This document shows positions 1-11,127 of a stretch of DNA of 64,000 nucleotides, piece after piece (within the stretch, counting starts at the first letter, position 1; each line of letters begins with the position of its first letter). The stretch lies in the NCBI RefSeq assembly GCF_001411555.2, contig NC_049905.1:8833053-8897052 (forward strand), in the 5' to 3' direction. This DNA comes from Juglans regia. Taxonomy: Eukaryota; Streptophyta; Magnoliopsida; Fagales; Juglandaceae. Under the pieces are notes generated by a model. That model did not search any database, was not told the origin of the DNA, and saw only the letters and a program-made list of their open reading frames with translations. Position numbers and translations under genes: made by a program.

Positions 1-450
1 CTAGCGATTTTTAGATCACTGGGAAAAAATTCGCGTCACTATTTGCGGCAATTTCAAAGTCACCACTTAATTATGGCACAGATTTGAAAAAATGATGCGA
101 AGAATTCAATGTTAAGTTCTTTGTGGCGACTTTTTAATCTTTTATAGCGACCTTTTGTGCTCCAAAAACTATTGTAAACATTTATTTCCTTCGAATAGAA
201 AAAATCGCCACAATAAATCATTTTGCGGCGAAATTTGTCACCACAATAGGTATTTTGCGACTAGCGGCGATATGTGAAGCGCTGGAAATAGCCTGGTACA
301 TATTTAGACTATTTGCGGTGAATTTTTGTCGCTGCAAATGAGCAGTACCAACAACTTTCTATTCATTCCAAAATGGTATTTGTATATTTGTGGCAACTTT
401 TTGAGTTATTGTGGCGATATGAGGTCGCCGCAATAACTCGATAAAATTTT
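1..450. repeat. CACTA left subterminal repeat region
   Basis: Degenerate units of 10-20 bp built on GTCGCCRCAA, TTGCGGCGA and GTGGCGA recur in both orientations, for example near 40, 130, 225, 260, 315 and 395-435. They match the style of the block at 4,700-5,410. In known CACTA elements such units bind TNPA-type proteins. That role is family knowledge and is not shown here. Confidence 0.6.
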
Positions 451-672
451 AATTGAGCCACGCATTTTCCCTTAGTCATTTCCCTCCTGTCTCCCACCAC
501 CGCCCCCCTTTCTCCCCAATCCCTCTTATCTCGTACATATCCCGATTCCCCTTTCTTCCCCAAATTCGTCTTGTCCATTTTCGTCGATTACTGCAAACCG
601 AATTCAAAGGCACCCTTTTCTCTTGGCGTCTTCTCTTTTGCTTATTTGCTCAGTTTGTTTCTCTTTCTCTTT

Positions 673-703
<31 letters not shown>

Positions 704-830
704 GCTCTGAAGACGCCTCCTTCTCCCTCTCTTTTCAAGACTGTCTCTGCTCATAGCCATGTTTGCTATGTGTTTGCTTGGAAGAAGCTCCCAAAAGAAA
801 GAGCAGAGGAGAATCGTCTCTAGTGATGCC
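450..830 (+). other. Pyrimidine-rich leader-like segment inside the CACTA element
   Basis: A C/T-rich stretch contains a (CT)n run at about 678-707 and several small overlapping ORFs rich in Ser, Leu and Phe. Those ORFs are low-complexity by-products. The composition resembles a plant promoter or 5' UTR with first exon, and it lies immediately upstream of the captured BRM fragment. It may be captured host leader DNA. I cannot identify the source. Confidence 0.3.
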
Positions 831-1008
831 CTTGTTTCCTAGATTTTAGTTGCCTCTGTTTCCCAGATCTGCTCACAAACCCTTTTTCCTTTTTAAATTT
901 ATTTCCATTCTTGTGTCCTTCTGCTTCGCCAAAATCTAGCGGATTAAATTGTATGTCTGCACCTGCAGAAAATGCCGCTGAACAGTCACAAGAGAAAGTT
1001 GGGATGTT

Positions 1009-1911
1009 AAAGTTATGGATTCAAGTGGGACAAAAACATTTGGCACTAAGATGCCCGACAACATCTAGAGAAGGGTATGGCCGTTAGATTGACCTTATAT
1101 CTGTAAATGTTTTAAAATCTTGGTGTGATGGATAATGTCTGGTAATACTTGTTTGTTTTTCCTAAATATTTTCTTTTGAGTAAGTTGTCTGCAGCTGGGA
1201 GTGGGAAATCATGATTGGTGGTGTGACCTATGCTAATTTTACATTCATTCCATCAGCATCTCTCTCTCTCTCTCTCTCTGGTTTTTAATCATATCTCGTA
1301 TTGTCTTGCTATTTATGTGAAAATGTTGAGAATTTTGTGCACGGAGAATAATATGCATTAACAATTGGAGTTTCTGATTATACAAGGTGATACAAGCATT
1401 ATATTTGTCTTAAATGGTGCTTGATGAGAAAGTAGCTTGGTTGCCACATCCTTCTCTCAGGATTTGTTATAAGGGCTTTTCTAACATATTATTCTTGAAA
1501 TCATCAATTCTACTATAAATATGATAAAAGTTTATAAGTTGGATATCTGTACATAGGATAATTTGTGTTGAATTGTGATCTTTCCATGTTTTCATTTCAT
1601 TGTCCAAGTCTGGTTACACAATAAAGTGGTGGACTTGACCAGAAGTTTTCTACATACAGTGCAAGAGTGTAATTAGCAAGCTCCAAAGGAAAATCAGTAA
1701 GGAAGGTCCTCAAATTTTACCTTTGCTAACTGATTTGTGGAAGAGGATTGAGAACACTTGGTACATGGGTGGATCGGGAAATAATATTTTGAATTTATGA
1801 AAGATCAATCAGCGTATTGACAGATTGGAGTATAGTGGAGTGATGGAGCTTGTGTTGGATGTGCAATTCATGTTGAAAAGTGCAATGCATTTTTATGGCT
1901 TCTCACAAGAG
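1009..1911 (+). pseudogene. BRM: Captured fragment of BRAHMA (BRM) chromatin-remodelling ATPase, C-terminal region
   Basis: Two exon remnants are readable. The first (about 1,009-1,074) encodes VMDSSGTKTFGTKMPDN and then an in-frame TAG, and it ends in RR at a GTATGG donor at 1,075. The second (1,660-1,911, 84 codons) starts after a TACATACAG acceptor with CKSVISKLQRK and ends at a GTATGA donor in AMHFYGFSQE. Both are phase 0, so they join in frame as in plant BRM just before its C-terminal bromodomain. BRM is the SWI/SNF ATPase of plants. The second exon has an in-frame TGA after GNNILNL, where the family has Arg. Retained introns show capture from genomic DNA rather than cDNA. The ATPase and most of the bromodomain are absent, so this copy is not functional. 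The assignment rests on remembered family sequence. Confidence 0.72.
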
Positions 1912-2372
1912 GTATGATTGCTCTTTGCTCATGTACAAGATTGCTCCCCTGTGCGTTGTATATAGTATCTCCCTTTAAATATGGTCATGATGGTGTGTAC
2001 TGAAGGCAACTATATGCCTAAGTTTCCCTTGAGCAGTTCAACCTCCCCCCCTTCCTTCTTACAATTATGTTATAAAAGAAATAAATAAATAAATTATCTC
2101 ATGGAATTATTGGGAGAAATCATTGTTTTCTTTGTAGTGATTTATTTATCTAATTTTCAAAAGCTTGGCTTGTACAAGTAGGCTTCCTTGAAGTTTATCT
2201 TGTTGATGGCTGAAATTTCATATTTGTTTTTGTATTTTGGAAGAACCCATGAATCAATCGTAAACTTCAGGCCTTTAGCATTAAAATGGGTTGTCGCCTT
2301 ACCATTACATTTTTTGGTTGAAATCTGTCTTGACATTATCAGATACTTGCTTGATTAATTATTCCCTTTCGT

Positions 2373-2682
2373 ATGTTCAGTATTGCGGGCAAAGTGAATT
2401 TGGAGAAGTCAAACCTAGAACCAGCTTTGAAAGCTCTCAAGGATAGGCTTATGACGAAGAATGTGGTATGTTTGCCTTCTGGCTTAAGTGATCTACTATG
2501 TTTCATATTTGCTTTATCTGTAATCTCAAATACACTCAGCCTGCTACTTAGAGCTCCTTGTTATTACATCACAGGCCGAGGAGATTGCTGAGAAACTCTG
2601 TGAATTAGTGTCTAGTGATACAAGGAAATCATGGACATTCAAGCCATTAAAATTTATTACAATTGACAAATGGAGAATAAGG
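2373..2682 (+). pseudogene. Captured fragment of SRP receptor alpha subunit (SRPRA/FtsY-like)
   Basis: An exon ending at 2,465 encodes SIAGKVNLEKSNLEPALKAL and then KDRLMTKNV, followed by a GTATGT donor. The next exon starts at 2,575 after an ACAG acceptor with AEEIAEKLCELV. Joined, these match the helical N-domain of the plant signal recognition particle receptor alpha subunit, the GTPase that docks ribosome-SRP complexes at the endoplasmic reticulum. After about 12 residues of the second exon the similarity stops. The NG GTPase core is not present downstream. The fragment is on the same strand as the BRM fragment and about 470 bp after it, although the two host genes are unrelated. I read it as a second captured piece of host DNA inside one CACTA element. 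Confidence 0.75.
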
Positions 2683-4536
2683 TATTAAAACATAGAACTC
2701 TAAGCTCGTTTATTGACCATTTGCGATCCTTAAAGCTTCTTTCACTAAAATGTATGGAAGCATGTTAGTATTTTTAAGTGCTTCTACTTTTCAGAAATTG
2801 TTTTTAAAGTTCTTTTAAACCTTTATTAAAAACTATACCATGCTAATTTATATGTAATGTGAGGAAAACTTTTTTTTTATAAGTAAAAGTAAGACTTTAT
2901 TAATAGAAAAATGCATAGCCCAAGGACACATGAAGTACACACAGAATACACATAATAACCACTAAGCACTAATGATGGATACAAGCAAATTATGATGTGA
3001 GGTAAACTCTGAGCTATTTATGAGAACAAATACTTTGCTTCTTATTTACTGGCAAGAACCCTTCATGATATGTGAGGCCTATCATATCTTAACAATTTAT
3101 TCGAGGGGGAGAGGAAGAGGGGTAAGTGATGTGGGTCCGCACTGTTGACATCTATCAAATCATTTTCTTAAAGGGAGGGTGAATCCTACAGCTTAATGGA
3201 TCATATGTTGAATGATTAGTTTGTGCATTTGAAAGTTAGGAGCTATGTTTTTTTTTTGACATGATTTTAAGTTAGCTGCATTTTTATGAATTTATGAATT
3301 GTGAAGTTTATTCAGTTTCCATCTAACTGACACAAGAAGAATCATCATGGAAGTTTGGAATTTGAGGGAAGTTGGTAACCTGGTCCAACTTCCCTCAAAT
3401 TTCCAATAGCCTCAAGACACTCTGTCAGTCACTAAAAAGAACTTCTCTAAACACATTCTGTTACTGAGTCTCCCTTTATTTATTTTTTAGGTAAGAAGAT
3501 TTTATTAATAAGTGCATTGGCGCAACCCCCATACACAAGTAGTATACGTGAGAGACACCTAGCTAGATTGGTTCAAAAGATTCAAGTACTTGTGCAGGTA
3601 TAATGTACTAAAAGATTCAAGTTTTTGTAATTGTCTGGACATATTTATTGCATTTGGCCTGATAGATGTTAAGTTTAGTTTGGAGTTTGAGTATATCAAT
3701 TGGTCTTATACATGTGGCTAGGCAACAACTATGATTTTTTATTTTTGGGTAAACATTGCTAGTATTTGCATGTGGTATGTATGGCAGATAATACTTGGCA
3801 TTTTTTTATTTGATACTAGAACTGGACAGTTTTGTATTTAGATGGAACAACTGGACAAATTAGAGTTCACAGAAATGAGTCCTTAAGGAGTCAACATTTT
3901 CTAGGGAAGTGATCTTATGTGTTAGGGATAAATGTGTTCGTGGCTGCAGTAATGATCTTCTCTATAATAATTATGTTTTTTTATTGCAGTTTGTATTTTT
4001 TATATAGAATGGAAGCATGCACCGCCATTTTTTCTGATGATATATTTGGAACACTATTGTGCCTATTACTTAATTAAATTTACTTTTGTTTCTCCTTATT
4101 CATGGCATAACCATAATCTCAAACTAAAAAAACATGTACAAGAGGTAAAGCAAAGAATCTTAGTGTCTGGCCAACCCCATCCCCATGTTACACATCCAAT
4201 CCATTTTTCCTAAGTGTATATATTTATCTAAGGGTGGCAAGTTAACTTTCTTTAAGAGTACTCTTTTTAATTTTCCTTCGAACTTTCAATCCCAATTTAC
4301 CATTTCCACTAGTTTGGCTTGAATGTCATTTGTTGTTGCTGCAGGTGATGAAGCGATTTAGGTCACTTCTCTATATGTGCCATACAAGTTTATTTCTACA
4401 TTACATCAAATCATTTTTTCCTTGGAGAATAAATTCATGTATTTGCTTTTCAAGACGCTCCTTATAAATAATCCATACTATTTATCCAAATTGCCTTTAC
4501 TTATGTGGTATTTTCCTATCTTCTTCTTGCTTACAG
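2683..4536. other. CACTA interior without recognised genes; possible retroposon tails
   Basis: No coding region is recognisable. Two segments, 2,868-2,990 and 3,476-3,590, begin with a T-rich tract, then AAGTAAAAGTAAGACTTTAT or GTAAGAAGATTTTATTAATA, and then GC-mixed sequence. This resembles the reverse-complemented tail of a LINE or SINE, twice. I hold this weakly. Confidence 0.3.
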
Positions 4537-4605
4537 GGGGCCAAGCTACTTATCTGATCAAATACCCAAATTCTGCAGAAAGAATATTCTATGACTCTTT
4601 GCCAG
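4537..4605 (+). other. Possible unidentified captured exon in CACTA element
   Basis: A 69-nt segment lies between a good acceptor (pyrimidine tract then TTACAG, ending at 4,536) and a GTAACA donor at 4,606. One frame gives GGQATYLIKYPNSAERIFYD without a stop. I do not recognise the protein. It could be a third captured exon or chance splice-like sequence. Confidence 0.25.
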
Positions 4606-4699
4606 GTAACACCTTTTATTGATGTGGCCACTTACATATGTCAAACAGACCCAATATTTAATGTTATACTCATGAAAAATGTGTTTAGATTAAGCACTC

Positions 4700-5410
4700 A
4701 TGATTAACACAGATTTTGTGGCGACACTAATCGAGTTTCTATCATGTTGCTGTCTCTCTGTTGATAATCTTAACAAACAATATGAACACAGAATTTAGTT
4801 GTAGTATTCATCAATAATATATACATATATTATATATAAGTATAACTATATATAATGCAACATTCCCCCACATATATACCTCACATGTATTATATATATG
4901 GGGGAGTGGTTACTACACTATTTTGGTGAACTAAATCATCTCTGTTATTGCACCTTTTTTTTTTTCTTTTTCGGAACACCATTTTTGGTGAATAAAAGTC
5001 ACCGGAAATACTTTTTTTGTCGATTTAACTTATTTCCAGTGAATTGTAATCGTCGGAAATAATCTATTTTGGCGACATTAACCACTGGGACTACATAATA
5101 GCAAGGATAATTTTTAATCTATGGAAAAAATAACGAGCCTTTTGCAACGATAAATATCACCGCAATTTATTTTTCTCAACAATTTGATGGTAAACGGAAA
5201 GGCTATTTCCGTCGATTTTTGTGATAGTTGCGACGCACAAAAATTGTCGAAAATAGTGATTTTTTGCAACAATTTTTGTTTATCACTGAAATTGATCAAA
5301 ATAGACACTTTAATTTCGCCGAAGATGCAGCAAATTAAAAATCACCAAAAATGCTTAAATGTAGCGATTAATAGGGATATTTGCGATGATTTTGAGCACT
5401 GAAAAAAGCC
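4700..5410. repeat. CACTA right subterminal repeat region
   Basis: Repeated short units around GTCGGAAATA, CACCGGAAATA, TTGCGACG and GGCGACA occur in both orientations up to the terminal TIR. They match the 1-450 block in style. Confidence 0.6.
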
Positions 5411-5425
5411 TATTTTCTTGTAGTG
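5411..5425 (-). repeat. CACTA terminal inverted repeat (right end)
   Basis: The sequence TATTTTCTTGTAGTG is the inverted CACTACAAGAAAATA end. The next three bases, ATC at 5,426-5,428, would be the 3-bp target duplication. The left copy cannot be checked because it lies outside the window. Confidence 0.8.
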
Positions 5426-7098
5426 ATCGCATATCTTAGGTCAAAGAGAATGTCAAAAATCCCAAAATAAGAGTGCGCCAAACCTTAGAAATAAAACCAA
5501 GAGGAAATAGATAAGGGGAGCACATACCTAACTTGGATTTGAAGAGGCGATAAGATCCGTACAATTTCTAAGAACCCAAGTGCTCTAGAACATTACTGGT
5601 GTGGGAAGTGGTGTTTGGCTAGAGTACAAAGAGTGAGAAAGACGTGGGAGTGGGGGAAATAACGTGGGTGTGTGGGGCTAAAACTTAGGCTTAGTAAGTG
5701 AGCGTGCCTCAGAGTCCAACTCACACAGGCCTAGTAACAATGTCTCAAAGTCCCACTTGGACTTAGAGCTACTGTTGTAAAACACTCCTAGCCCCATATA
5801 CATGAGGACAAAAATAAACTGTGTTTACATTCAGAAAATGTCATATGCAAAAAATGAAAAATAAAAACAATCACAAAAACAAAAGATAAATAACATAAGG
5901 TTGACTCACACCCTCAAAAAATATTTTTAACCAACATAATTCTCTTGAAGCCAAATTATTTGCCTAAATGCACCAAGTATCTAAGCACAATGTATTAATC
6001 ACATAGCCAACTTTGAAAGAGGTTCATACTCTCTTATTTGAAATAAAGAGAAAAAACAAAAAAAGCGTGGACACACCACAAAGCCATCATGGCCAAAGTC
6101 TATGTGCTCGTGTGAGTAAGGCAACTTACTACCACCATCAAATATTTAAAAATTTAAATATATATATTTTTTATTTTGCCCTCTATTTTTTTTTTGTTCT
6201 TTCACATAGATACTTCCAAATGGGTTATCTTTGACCTCAAAAGTCAAACCTTATGCTATGGTTTAGATACTTGAAAGAGTATATCCTCCGAACACAAGGT
6301 TGCACAACCCTTTATATATCCATTTTATTGCTCATCTTTTGCCGCAATGAATAGAGCAACGATATTTTCTATAAGGACTTATGGGTCAAGATCCATGTAA
6401 AGTGTTTGTATTTTTCCACAATAAATAAACAACAATTTTTTCTATATGGATCAACCATTTATGTCCTGCAAGAAAAGACCTCTTGTTTAGTACTATGTTC
6501 AACTAGTATTAGTCAATTTAAGATTAGGACTCCTCCTTTGGATAGCATCTATGACACTTTATGGAACATACATAAGGAATAAAATTTGGACAATACGTTT
6601 CTTACAATGAACTAAAAGTTAACTTTGCCAAAATGAGTCCTGGGGTCTACACTCACATTGTAGACTATATAAAAAATATAGAGATGTTCCAAATCCAAGT
6701 ATGGGAAGTGTGAGGGTCCAGTACTCATAACTGGGGATACACCAAGCATGATCATTGCCTAACTCAAGAAAACTAAAATTGAAAAATAAATAAAACAAAA
6801 AAACAACTTTTTTCTACTTGTTTTTTTTTTTTTTTCAAAACAATGACCGAAAACAAAAATATATGAAACGTATGTCCTAGACTAATGATGTGTAGAAAAT
6901 ACAAAAAAATTGCAAGTGTGCCTATCACTTTATGTCACACACATGTTCATCTAAAGACTTGAGAAAAACCCTCAAACGAACTTTCCAATAAGAATAGTCT
7001 TTCCCATCAAAGTGTAGTGGAACATATAACGACGACGACATGATCTACAGGGAGACTCGGATCACACTTGAATGAGTGAACCACTCTCTGATGCCAAT
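5426..7098. other. Gene-free stretch; possible leader of a truncated LTR retrotransposon
   Basis: No coding region is recognisable. At the right edge, 7,084-7,096, the minus strand reads TGGCATCAGAGAG, close to the initiator-Met tRNA primer-binding site used by many plant copia elements. The bases from 7,099 (TGAAATTATCC) could then be the inner edge of an LTR. The remainder of that element would have been removed or cut off near the CACTA insertion. Confidence 0.3.
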
Positions 7099-7683
7099 TG
7101 AAATTATCCAAGTGTCCCTATATTTAGATCTCACACAGTGGAAATATCTATCAATTCACTTAACAAATTAGTTAGTCGTTAATCATGTAATTATTTAATA
7201 ATTAAGCAATAACATAAAATAAATAAATTGCATAAGACCAAGATTGGTATCGAATCCTTTAAAGAACTCTTTAAAGGTAAAACCCTACATGGCAACAAAA
7301 CCCAGAAAAATCAATTTTATTATTTGAAAATTAATTACAAGTAAATTTCAATTACAAAACTTTTGTCAATTGACATACTTCCTTGACCAGAATTTGTCTC
7401 TACTGAAGTAATAGTCAAAACCTTAGACAATCTTTAAACATTGGCTTTTCTTCTAGAACTCCAATGGATGAATCACGATCACTTCATCTCAATCCTAGAT
7501 CAACGAACACACTCTTTGAGAGAAACAATTTGAAAATTCTTTAAGAAATTTTCTTACCAAAATATGTACTGTAAAGTGCTCCTAAAAATATCCATCATTC
7601 AATTTCTACTAATCTTAACTAGTAGGATCTTTTAAATAAATAATCTAAAAATTAATTTGAATTGTAGTAGAATTCTGTTCACG

Positions 7684-8183
7684 GAATGAATCTGATAGAA
7701 ATTTGATCTGTAGTAGGATTCTGCTAAGAGAATGACTATGCTGCGAAAATTTCTGTTGACGTGTCTATTGACACTTGGCGCTAGGTCTTCTTAGCATATG
7801 TAGTTTCTATTCAAATTCTTCACAGGAGAATTCCAAACTCATTTTAAATTGGATACATACACTCTTGACTTATCTAAAATATTATCTAACAACCTCCAGA
7901 TAAAATCAAAATAGCCATAGATAAAGTTAAAGTGTTTTACATTCATCCATGTTACAAAACCAAAGATAAGATAAACTCTACCATCTCATTCATTTGGTCA
8001 TATCCAAATTTATCAACTTAGTTGTCTAGTTCTAGTCAAACTTTTACATCTATAATAAGTATGAATGGTTTTTCTATTCCTTCTAACTTGGCCTATTAAA
8101 TTCAAGCTACTCCTAACCAACATGGTGGTCGTAGCTAAGAAATACTTAAATTCCATATATAGATGGATGTTGGCAATCGTGAT
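7684..8183. repeat. Direct repeat, unit 1 (about 500 bp, MITE-free)
   Basis: The segment begins near GAATCTGATAGAAATTTGAT and ends near GGCAATCGTGATGAATGAG. It is repeated immediately downstream at 8,184-8,990 with the same order of landmarks (ATACACTCTTGACT, ATAGCCATAGATAAA, CAAGCTACTCCTAACCAAC). No coding function is visible. It may be an internal duplication of an LTR, since an LTR-like edge lies at 7,099. Confidence 0.8.
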
Positions 8184-8990
8184 GAATGAGTCTGGTAGGA
8201 ATTTGATCTGCAGTAGGACTCTGCTGACAGAAGGACTATGTTGCGAAAAACTCTGTTGACGCATCTGTTGTCACTTGGTGCTAAGTGATCTTCTCAGCAG
8301 ATGGAGTTTCCATTCAAATTATTCACAGAATAATTCCAAACTCCTTATAATTCGGATACATACACTCTTGACTACTTATCTAAAATATCATCTAACAACC
8401 TCTAGATAAAATAAAAATAGCCATAGATAAATTCAAAGTGTTTTACATCTATCCAAAATACAAAATCAAGGATAAGATAAACTTTATCATTTCATTCACT
8501 TAGTCATATCCAAACTTCTCAACTTAGGCCTCATTTGTTTTTGTAGATCATGAGATGAGATGAATTAAGATAAAAATTGAAAGTTAAATAAAATGTTGTT
8601 AGAATATATTTTTTTAATATTATTTTTTGTTTTGAGATTTGAAAAAGTTGAATTGTTTATTTTATTTTATGTGAAAATTTAAAAAAGTTGTAATGATTAG
8701 ATGAGATGAGATGAAATGTTTTATAAAAGTGAATGAGGCCTTAGTCACCTAGTGCTAGCCAAACTTTTACATCTACAATAAGTATGAATTGTTTCTCTTT
8801 TTCTATCGCATATATGGAATTCAAACTTAAACAAATTATTGGTTTTTTTTTTTTCAAGCTACAAAAAGAGAGTTATTAAGATATTCCTTCTAACTTGTCC
8901 TATGAAATTAATTCAAGCTACTCCTAACCAACGTGGTGGCCGTTGCTCAGAAATACTTAAATTCCATAGATGGATGTTGGCGAGCGTGAT
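8184..8990. repeat. Direct repeat, unit 2 (with MITE and a second indel)
   Basis: This is the second copy of the unit at 7,684-8,183. It is longer because it contains the MITE at 8,527-8,740 and about 90 extra bases near 8,795-8,885, including a T-run. Point differences are common, so the duplication is not recent. Confidence 0.8.
8527..8740. mobile_element. Tourist-like (PIF/Harbinger) MITE, 214 bp, with TTA target duplication
   Basis: The element starts GGCCTCATTTG and ends GAATGAGGCC, giving terminal inverted repeats GGCCTCATT/AATGAGGCC. It is flanked on both sides by TTA (8,524-8,526 and 8,741-8,743), the target duplication typical of PIF/Harbinger elements. The interior has the GATGAGATGA motif near both ends and no coding capacity. 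The sister repeat unit at 7,684-8,183 shows the unoccupied site with a single TTA (TCAACTTAGTTG at about 8,015), which confirms both borders. Confidence 0.88.
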
Positions 8991-10016
8991 GAATTAATGA
9001 ATTTGACACTATCAATTAAGGCATCGGGAGATGATATTAATGGAACACTTAAAAGCATATTAAATAATATTATTTTGTAAAATAAATTTAAAGAGGGTAT
9101 GTACAAGTCTTTCATTAAATAAAAAAAAATTATTTTAATAAGTATATTATTATAATTTTAAAAAAATTTTAAAAATAAAATTAATTAGACTTCCAATGCA
9201 TTCTTTATTTAGAGTCTGTACGTATCATTGTTCTATTATTTTTTTTTTAATCTTAAATTGCATTATTGACAGCCACAGCGGTTGATATGACATATTTTGA
9301 ATAATTTCGTTATCAATCGCTTGATTAAACAAGAGTCACTTAAATCATGACACATACATAAATCTACGATATATAGCACTTCTAAAATAAATAAGCTTCA
9401 CTAATTAAAAATGGAAGAGCAAAGGAGTCATCTTTCAAGCTTGCAAACTATTGTTGATGAGGTCAAAGATGGTGAGCTGTTAATTAAAGTCAAAATTTGG
9501 TTGAAAAAAAGTCATAGAACTGTTAATAATTTAGGCGGATTGGGTAGAATATTGTAGTTATTAGCTATCCAAATATGAAAGTTGTTGGTAGTTGTTGAGG
9601 ACTGATTTAAAGATCCTCACTCTAATTCCATGCATGCACTAGCATTTGCTTTTTCCTTTCAAAGGTAATATTTAAATAGGAAAAATTTAATTACAAACGA
9701 TTCTACGCATTAATACGCACATTTATTTAATATAATTGATCAGAAAGTAGATTTTATTAAAAACAGTGCTAATTTAAATTTAAAATATAAAGACAACAAA
9801 ATTAATACGCAGATTGGTATACAAATTTACTTATACATAACAAAACTCATTTAAATAAATTATAATGGAACTTGAGCTGGCATATATATTTACGACTTTT
9901 TCGTCAGTTTTAATCCTGATCGATCAAGAGTCGATATATATATAGGAAATCCAACCATATAGAATACTTTTTTGGAGTTTGGTCTCTCTTATAATTAATA
10001 TGATAATTAAATCATG
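8991..10016. other. Gene-free AT-rich stretch
   Basis: No supported gene. A 48-codon ORF at 9,411-9,557 (starting MEEQRSHLSSLQ) is too short and unrecognised to call. The rest is AT-rich intergenic sequence. Confidence 0.4.
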
Positions 10017-10150
10017 AGAAATGATAGTTGATAGTTACAGTCGTGAGTGTGCAAGCGCCATACAATTATTTTAAAATAAAAATGAATAAATATAAGACCC
10101 ACGTGACTATACAATCTATGATTGTATATATCATTATGCATTTTCATTTG
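10017..10150. mobile_element. Hairpin MITE, same family as 43,420-43,590
   Basis: The left arm (AAATGATAGTTGATAGTTAC, then AGTCGTGAGTGTGC and CATACAATTATTTT) matches the left arm of the element at 43,420. The right arm, near ATTGTATATATCATT, is a weaker inverted match. There is no ORF. Confidence 0.45.
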
Positions 10151-10195
10151 TTACTGTTAATAGGAGAACACACGGTCAATATCTAATATAGAGCA

Positions 10196-10425
10196 ATGCT
10201 ACACAACTTCGCAATCTCTACACATTATATTTTTTTTAAATTTTTAAATTTTTTAATATTTTTTTTAAATTTCTTTTGAGTTTATTTTTTTTAAATAATT
10301 CAATTTTTCTATTCATTATTTATATATTAAATATTTGATAAAAGAAAAAAATAATAAAAATTAAAAAAAATGTGATATGTAAAAGTTGTGTAAATAATAA
10401 AAAGTTGTGTAAATTTTTTATCCAA
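10196..10425. mobile_element. Probable hairpin MITE
   Basis: The left end has CACAACTTCGCAATCTCTAC and then ACATTATATTTTTTTTAAA. The right end, inverted, gives CACAACTTTTTATTATTTAC followed by ACATATCACATTTTTTTTAA. These pair as imperfect inverted repeats about 40-50 bp long. There is no coding capacity. Confidence 0.4.
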
Positions 10426-11127
10426 TACATATTCAAAGACTGTCACGTCGTATCAATTTATTTAATTTTTATTGAAGAATCAAATTAAATATTTCAAAAA
10501 ACAAAAAAATATATTTTTCTTATTAAAACTTATTTGTATATTTTGAAAAACTGTAAAAATAAAATAAAAAACTGTTGTGGCCACCCCGTGGTAGTTGTAG
10601 GGTTGGGAATTAAAGTCCTTCGAGAGAATGTTGCAGGCGTAGACCCTATATATTTTGAAAAAGTCTTTATGATCATCTGCTAGCTAGCTTGCATAGCTCT
10701 GCATGTATTTATTGAAAGAGGATCGGAAGGTGAAGAAAAAAAGGCAAGGAATTAAACTACATGGTTAATAATAGGCTCTGCTGACCATCAACTGGCATGA
10801 AAGGCAACTATCAATATTAAGACTTTGAAAAATGATATTTATAATTTTAAGATGGATAAATTAGTGTAATTTTTTTAAAAGAATAAATATGTTTAAAATT
10901 TGTATAAAAAAATTATTTTTTAATGATATATCTTTTTTTTTTAAATATGTGAAGCTTGCATATTCAAAAATTGTATTTAAGATTACTCTATTAACTTTGC
11001 TTTGATGAATTAAAATATGTGAGAGGTTGACATGACATCAGTCTATGGATATCCATACAATATATGTTATGTATATATGTGTGTATGTATGAGTAATTAT
11101 ACACGCGTATAATCATTTTTATAACTA

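Larger units (their letters stand above)
1..5425. mobile_element. CACTA (En/Spm) DNA transposon with captured gene fragments, left end outside window
   Basis: The right terminus at 5,411-5,425 reads TATTTTCTTGTAGTG, the reverse complement of the classic plant CACTA end CACTACAAGAAAA. Both flanks (1-450 and about 4,700-5,410) hold many short, variably oriented units such as GTCGCCGCAA, GCGGCGA and GTCGGAAAT, which are typical CACTA subterminal repeats. Position 1 already lies inside the left subterminal region, so the left TIR is probably just upstream. I see no transposase in the interior, so the element is non-autonomous. The interior carries intron-containing fragments of BRM and the SRP receptor alpha gene. 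The terminus and subterminal repeats are seen directly; the non-autonomous, gene-capturing nature is inferred from them. Confidence 0.8.

Noticed and set aside
453..823. Overlapping Ser/Leu-rich ORFs near the left edge
   Set aside because: Products of a CT-rich stretch, mutually overlapping, no homology; treated as leader-like DNA.
9411..9557. 48-codon ORF starting MEEQRSHLSSLQ
   Set aside because: Looks less random than its neighbours but is short, isolated and unrecognised; not enough to call a gene.
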